Shown: positions 6,721-8,960 of the stretch, piece after piece
How positions within the stretch are numbered: the first letter of the stretch is position 1
Layout: every line of letters begins with the position of its first letter
Assembly: GCA_948479395.1 (NCBI GenBank)
Contig: CAOLUI010000042.1
Span: 1 to 8,960 of the forward strand
Origin: an uncultured Bacilli bacterium
GTDB lineage: Bacteria > Bacillota_I > Bacilli_A > RF39 > UBA660
Direction: 5' to 3'
Length of the DNA stretch: 8,960 nucleotides
Program-made: the position numbers and the translations under genes
The notes under the pieces: model-generated
The model's input: the letters and a program-made list of their open reading frames with translations, nothing else
Database searches by the model: none
What the model was told of the DNA's origin: nothing

Positions 6721-6749
6721 TTGTGAAACAAAATATTTTGTTATATAAT
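6721..6749 (+). promoter_or_regulatory. yceD-rpmF promoter
   Basis: TTGTGA (6721-6726, four of six consensus bases) and a perfect TATAAT (6744-6749) are 17 bases apart. Transcription would start near 6756, about 20 bases before the yceD ATG. The spacer is almost entirely occupied by a perfect palindrome (separate entry). Confidence 0.7.
6727..6742. promoter_or_regulatory. Perfect 16-bp palindrome, candidate operator
   Basis: AACAAAATATTTTGTT is identical on both strands and lies between the -35 and -10 of the yceD promoter, in the tmcAL/yceD divergent region. This is a classic repressor-binding position. It does not match the FapR, Fur/PerR or Rex consensus I know. Being all A/T apart from one C and one G, chance symmetry in AT-rich DNA is a real alternative. 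Confidence 0.45.
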
Positions 6750-6775
6750 ATTTGATATGAGAGGAATATTTTATA

Positions 6776-7261
6776 ATGAAAATTGAGTTAAGTAAAATTC
6801 CAGAATCAGGATTGATAGTTAATCAAGATATTATTTTAGATAAAAAATTGTTTAAAGATGCTGATATATTAGATATAAAAAAAATATATTTTGATGGAAT
6901 AATAAATTTTGATTATGAAGGTCATTTAGTTATAAATGGTAAGTTAAATGGAGTATTTATTTTAGAAGATGCAGTAACATTAGATCCTGTTGATTATTCT
7001 TTTGTGTGTTTAATTGAAGAAAATATTAAGAATATAGAAAATTTAGGATCTGATTTTTATGAAAAAAGTAAAAATATACTTGATATTAGTGAAGTTTTGT
7101 GGGAAAATATTGTATTAGAAATTCCCATAAGTGTTTCCAAAGCAAATTCAGATGATTTATCTTTACGAGGGGACGGTTGGGAATTAAAAAGCGAAAGTGG
7201 AAAAGAAATTGATCCAAGATTAGCAAAATTAAAAGAGCTATTTAATGAAAAGGAGGAGTGA
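6776..7261 (+). CDS. yceD: YceD/DUF177 family protein (23S rRNA accumulation)
   Basis: DUF177 proteins are encoded beside rpmF in most bacteria, and E. coli and plant members are needed for normal 23S rRNA levels. The 161 residues show the usual outline: an N-terminal beta-rich part, the core GKLNGVFILEDAVTLDPVDY (55-74), ILDISEVLWENIVLEIPI (101-118) and the C-terminal DPRLAKLKELF (146-156). The cysteine-containing C-x-R-C-L segment seen in many members is missing here (Leu-Glu-Asp-Ala at 63-66), a divergence also partly seen in Bacillus YlbN. The ribosome site AGAGGA (6760-6765) is ten bases before the ATG. Its final codons contain the rpmF ribosome site, and its TGA is four bases before the rpmF ATG, so the two are co-transcribed and probably translationally coupled. 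Confidence 0.88.
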   Translation: MKIELSKIPESGLIVNQDIILDKKLFKDADILDIKKIYFDGIINFDYEGHLVINGKLNGVFILEDAVTLDPVDYSFVCLIEENIKNIENLGSDFYEKSKNILDISEVLWENIVLEIPISVSKANSDDLSLRGDGWELKSESGKEIDPRLAKLKELFNEKEE

Positions 7262-7265
7262 GATT

Positions 7266-7292
7266 ATGTTACAACTTGACATTCAAAGATTT
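7266..7292 (+). other. Prp-type cleavable leader on bL32 (candidate)
   Basis: The first ten residues MLQLDIQRFA align position by position with the Firmicutes bL27 start MLKLNLQFFA, which the cysteine protease Prp cuts to remove the leader. Met1, Leu2, Leu4, Gln7, Phe9 and Ala10 are identical, and Asn5-to-Asp and Leu6-to-Ile are conservative. Cutting after Phe9 would leave Ala-Val-Pro-Phe, the same mature start as ordinary bL32 after Met removal. The prp and rpmA genes are not in the window. Confidence 0.6.
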
Positions 7293-7487
7293 GCAGTTCC
7301 ATTTAGAAGAACTAGTAAAACAAAAAAAAGAATGCGCCGTACTCACTTAAAAAAGGAAGTAGGAGCAATAGAAAAATGTAGTAAATGTGGGGCGGCTATT
7401 AGACCTCATCGTGCTTGTACTAAGTGTGGAAATTATAAGAACAAGGAAGTAATAAGTGTTTCAAAAGAAATTGAAAAGGCATCATAA
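7266..7487 (+). CDS. rpmF: 50S ribosomal protein bL32 with a nine-residue leader
   Basis: This structural protein of the large subunit has the zinc-binding (C+) form: Cys38, Cys41, Cys51 and Cys54 in CSKCG...CTKCG, with PHR between. AVPFRRTSKTKKRMRRTH (10-27) is the conserved N-terminal part. The start at 7266 is supported by AGGAGG (7251-7256) nine bases upstream; an ATG at 7245 would place that ribosome site inside the gene. The protein therefore starts MLQLDIQRF before Ala-Val-Pro, whereas typical bL32 starts Met-Ala-Val-Pro. That prefix resembles the protease-cleaved leader of Firmicutes bL27 (separate entry). Length is 73 residues, or 64 without the leader. A hairpin terminator overlaps the stop codon. 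Confidence 0.95.
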   Translation: MLQLDIQRFAVPFRRTSKTKKRMRRTHLKKEVGAIEKCSKCGAAIRPHRACTKCGNYKNKEVISVSKEIEKAS

Positions 7488-7501
7488 TTTTGATGTTTTT
7501 T
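7475..7501 (+). terminator. yceD-rpmF terminator overlapping the stop codon
   Basis: CATCA (7480-7484) pairs with TGATG (7491-7495) around a six-base loop that contains the rpmF TAA. The stem extends through two G-T wobbles and an A-tract (7474-7477) facing the T-tract from 7496. The core is short, but the stop position and the long T-run support termination here. Confidence 0.6.
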
Positions 7502-7505
7502 TAAT

Positions 7506-7536
7506 TTGTTAAAAAATTGTGTTAGAATAATTATAG
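7506..7536 (+). promoter_or_regulatory. Possible hydrogenase promoter, poorly defined
   Basis: Two weak options lie in the 58-base gap. One is TTGTTA (7506-7511) with an ATTATA-like -10 about 18 bases on. The other is an extended -10, TGT-TAGAAT (7520-7528), without a -35. The second would start transcription almost at the ribosome site AGGAG (7535-7539). The terminator just upstream makes a promoter here likely, but I cannot fix it. Confidence 0.3.
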
Positions 7537-7545
7537 GAGTAGATA

Positions 7546-8817
7546 ATGAAAAAAGTTAAAGTTTTAGAAAGTAATTATTCTTTACAAAGAATAGAGGAAA
7601 AATGTATTGATTGTGGGGCGTGTTTAGATACTTGCAAAAAGTTAAATAATTTAGCTGATGGAGATTGTCTAAATTGTGGGCAGTGTATATTAACGTGTCC
7701 TGTTGGAGCTCTACAACCGAAATTTAATTATAAGGAAGTTTTAGCAAATATTCATGATGAAGAAAAGATTGTAGTAGTTTCTACAAGCCCAGCGGTAAGA
7801 GTTGCTATTGGAGATGAATTTGGTTTTGATCCAGGAACTTTTTTAGAAGAAAAAATGGTAGGAATTTTAAAAAGATTAGGTTTTGATTATGTTTTTGATA
7901 CGACTTTTGGTGCTGATCTTACTATTATGGAAGAAGCGAGTGAGTTAATTAAGCGAATAAAAGAAAATAAAAATTTACCGATGTATACTAGTTGTTGTCC
8001 TTCTTGGGTTTTAGAATTAGAAAAATATCATCCTGAAGATATAGCAAAACTATCCAGTTGTAAGAGTCCAATTGGCATGCAAGGGGCAATTATTAAAAAT
8101 TATTTTGCTAAATTAAAGAATTTAAATAAAGAAGATATTGTAACAGTATCTTTAACCCCTTGTGTATCAAAAAAGAGTGAAGTAAAAAATGATTTAAATA
8201 ATGATTATGTTATTACAACTAGTGAACTTTCGATGATGATACGAGAAGCTAATTTATCATTTAAAGATGTAGAAGAAAAAAAATTTGATTCTATTTTAGG
8301 TAAAGGAACAGGGGCAGGAGTTATTTTTGGAACAAGTGGTGGAGTCATGGAAGCGGCTCTTCGAACCTCTTATTATTTATTGAATAAAGAAAAATGTCCT
8401 GCAAATTTTTTAGAATTTAATGATTTACGAGGAAATTCTAATTTCAAAGAAGCGGAAGTGGATTTAGGCATAAAAAAAATAAAGGTTGCTGTAATTTCAG
8501 GAATAAAGATCTTAAATGATTATTATGAAGAATTAAAAAAATATCATTTTGTTGAAGTAATGACTTGTCATGGAGGATGTATAGGAGGGGGAGGACAGCC
8601 AATTATTCCTCAAACTAAACAAGAGTTATATAAAAAAGCAAGAAGTAAAAGTCTTTATGAGAATGATAAAAATCTAATGGTTCGTTGTAGTTATGAAAAT
8701 GAAGAAATAAAAAAATTATATGAAAATTATTTACAATACCCTTTAAGTAATGCATCAAAGAGCTTATTACATACTAAATATGAAGATAGAAGTAAAGAGA
8801 TAAATATTGGAACATAA
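7546..8817 (+). CDS. [FeFe]-hydrogenase, two-cluster form, with TPC variant L2 motif
   Basis: This enzyme makes or uses H2 at the H-cluster, normally disposing of fermentation electrons from ferredoxin. The N-terminus has two [4Fe-4S] motifs: Cys20-x2-Cys23-x2-Cys26-x3-Cys30 and Cys41-x2-Cys44-x2-Cys47-x3-Cys51-Pro. The H-domain has L1 TSCCPSW (Cys150, Cys151), L2 LTPCVSKKSE (Cys206), and L3 VMTCHGGCIGGGGQP (Cys341, Cys345), so all four H-cluster ligands are present. Cys150, Glu130, Glu133 and a serine near 170 match the proton path of the Clostridium enzyme. L2 has Thr204 where the usual motif has Met. The C-terminal small-subunit-like tail ends in SLLHTKY. At 423 residues it lacks the extra N-terminal clusters of larger enzymes. 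No maturases (HydE, HydF, HydG) or NADH partners are in the window, and the protein has no signal peptide, so it should be cytoplasmic. Confidence 0.93.
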   Translation: MKKVKVLESNYSLQRIEEKCIDCGACLDTCKKLNNLADGDCLNCGQCILTCPVGALQPKFNYKEVLANIHDEEKIVVVSTSPAVRVAIGDEFGFDPGTFLEEKMVGILKRLGFDYVFDTTFGADLTIMEEASELIKRIKENKNLPMYTSCCPSWVLELEKYHPEDIAKLSSCKSPIGMQGAIIKNYFAKLKNLNKEDIVTVSLTPCVSKKSEVKNDLNNDYVITTSELSMMIREANLSFKDVEEKKFDSILGKGTGAGVIFGTSGGVMEAALRTSYYLLNKEKCPANFLEFNDLRGNSNFKEAEVDLGIKKIKVAVISGIKILNDYYEELKKYHFVEVMTCHGGCIGGGGQPIIPQTKQELYKKARSKSLYENDKNLMVRCSYENEEIKKLYENYLQYPLSNASKSLLHTKYEDRSKEINIGT

Positions 8818-8841
8818 TATTTATTTTTTTCTTTAAATTTA

Positions 8842-8870
8842 TTGTTAAGAAAAAATATAAATGCTATAAT
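8842..8870 (+). promoter_or_regulatory. Promoter for the gene at the right edge
   Basis: TTGTTA (8842-8847) and a perfect TATAAT (8865-8870) are 17 bases apart, and TGC just before the -10 adds an extended -10 element. Transcription would start near 8877, with a leader of about 43 bases containing AGGGG (8906-8910) nine bases before the ATG. No clear GC-containing terminator for the hydrogenase is seen between 8818 and 8842. Confidence 0.72.
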
Positions 8871-8919
8871 CTAAATAATAGAAAAATAAACTATAAGATT
8901 AAGATAGGGGCTAAAATAA

Positions 8920-8960
8920 ATGAATAAAAAAAGAATAATAATGCTAAGTGTGATAACAAT
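8920..8960 (+). CDS. Start of a possible exported or membrane protein, 3' truncated
   Basis: Only thirteen complete codons are present, reading MNKKRIIMLSVIT. A basic KKR stretch followed by hydrophobic residues is typical of a signal peptide or first membrane segment. A ribosome site (AGGGG, nine bases upstream) and a strong promoter support this as a real start. Nothing more can be said about its identity. Confidence 0.6.
   Translation, partial: MNKKRIIMLSVIT

Noticed and set aside
7245..7265. Upstream ATG as the start of rpmF
   Set aside because: The strong AGGAGG at 7251-7256 lies downstream of it and is correctly spaced for the ATG at 7266.
7504..7526. Rex-type redox operator before the hydrogenase
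   Set aside because: TTGTTAA matches one half-site, but the second half (TTGTGTT) is not the required inverted copy.
8819..8862. Imperfect inverted repeat after the hydrogenase as a terminator
   Set aside because: The stem is nearly all A-T with a bulge, has no T-run after it, and its right arm overlaps the next promoter.

Overview
The window is AT-rich (roughly 30% G+C), gene-dense chromosomal DNA from a low-GC Gram-positive bacterium. The gene set is polA-mutM, a tmcAL/ylbM-type gene facing a yceD-rpmF pair, and an iron-only hydrogenase. Together with strong AGGAGG-type ribosome sites, sigma-A-like promoters and TGG-only tryptophan codons, it suggests a fermentative, anaerobic member of the Bacilli. 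An uncultured gut lineage of the Erysipelotrichales/RF39 type would fit, but this is inference from gene content and protein style.

Layout. Bases 1-1106 hold the 3' part of a large, probably secreted, cysteine-containing protein with a C-type-lectin-like C-terminal domain. Its last third carries a sharply GC-richer block that looks like an exchanged or diversified cassette. A terminator and promoter separate it from a two-gene repair operon: DNA polymerase I (proofreading domain apparently dead) and the 8-oxoguanine glycosylase MutM. A strong promoter then drives a 103-residue protein built of two exact-period 30-residue HxH...CxCxCG repeats. It converges with a minus-strand stand-alone DEDDh exonuclease. 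The two stop codons overlap, and a hairpin that could terminate in both directions sits on the junction. Further right on the minus strand is TmcAL (YlbM), the tRNA-Met acetate ligase.

TmcAL is transcribed divergently from yceD-rpmF. The spacer of the yceD promoter is filled by a perfect 16-bp palindrome, a good operator candidate. Ribosomal protein bL32 begins with nine extra residues that closely resemble the leader of Firmicutes bL27, which the protease Prp removes. Removal here would leave the standard Ala-Val-Pro start of bL32. The right end holds a complete two-cluster [FeFe]-hydrogenase with an unusual L2 motif (TPC instead of MPC), then a promoter and the first codons of a probable exported or membrane protein.

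Most genes are housekeeping. The points that stand out are the possible Prp-type leader on bL32, the GC-rich variable-looking cassette of the lectin-like protein, and the unrecognised CxCxCG repeat protein. No rRNA, tRNA, CRISPR array, insertion sequence or reverse transcriptase is visible.
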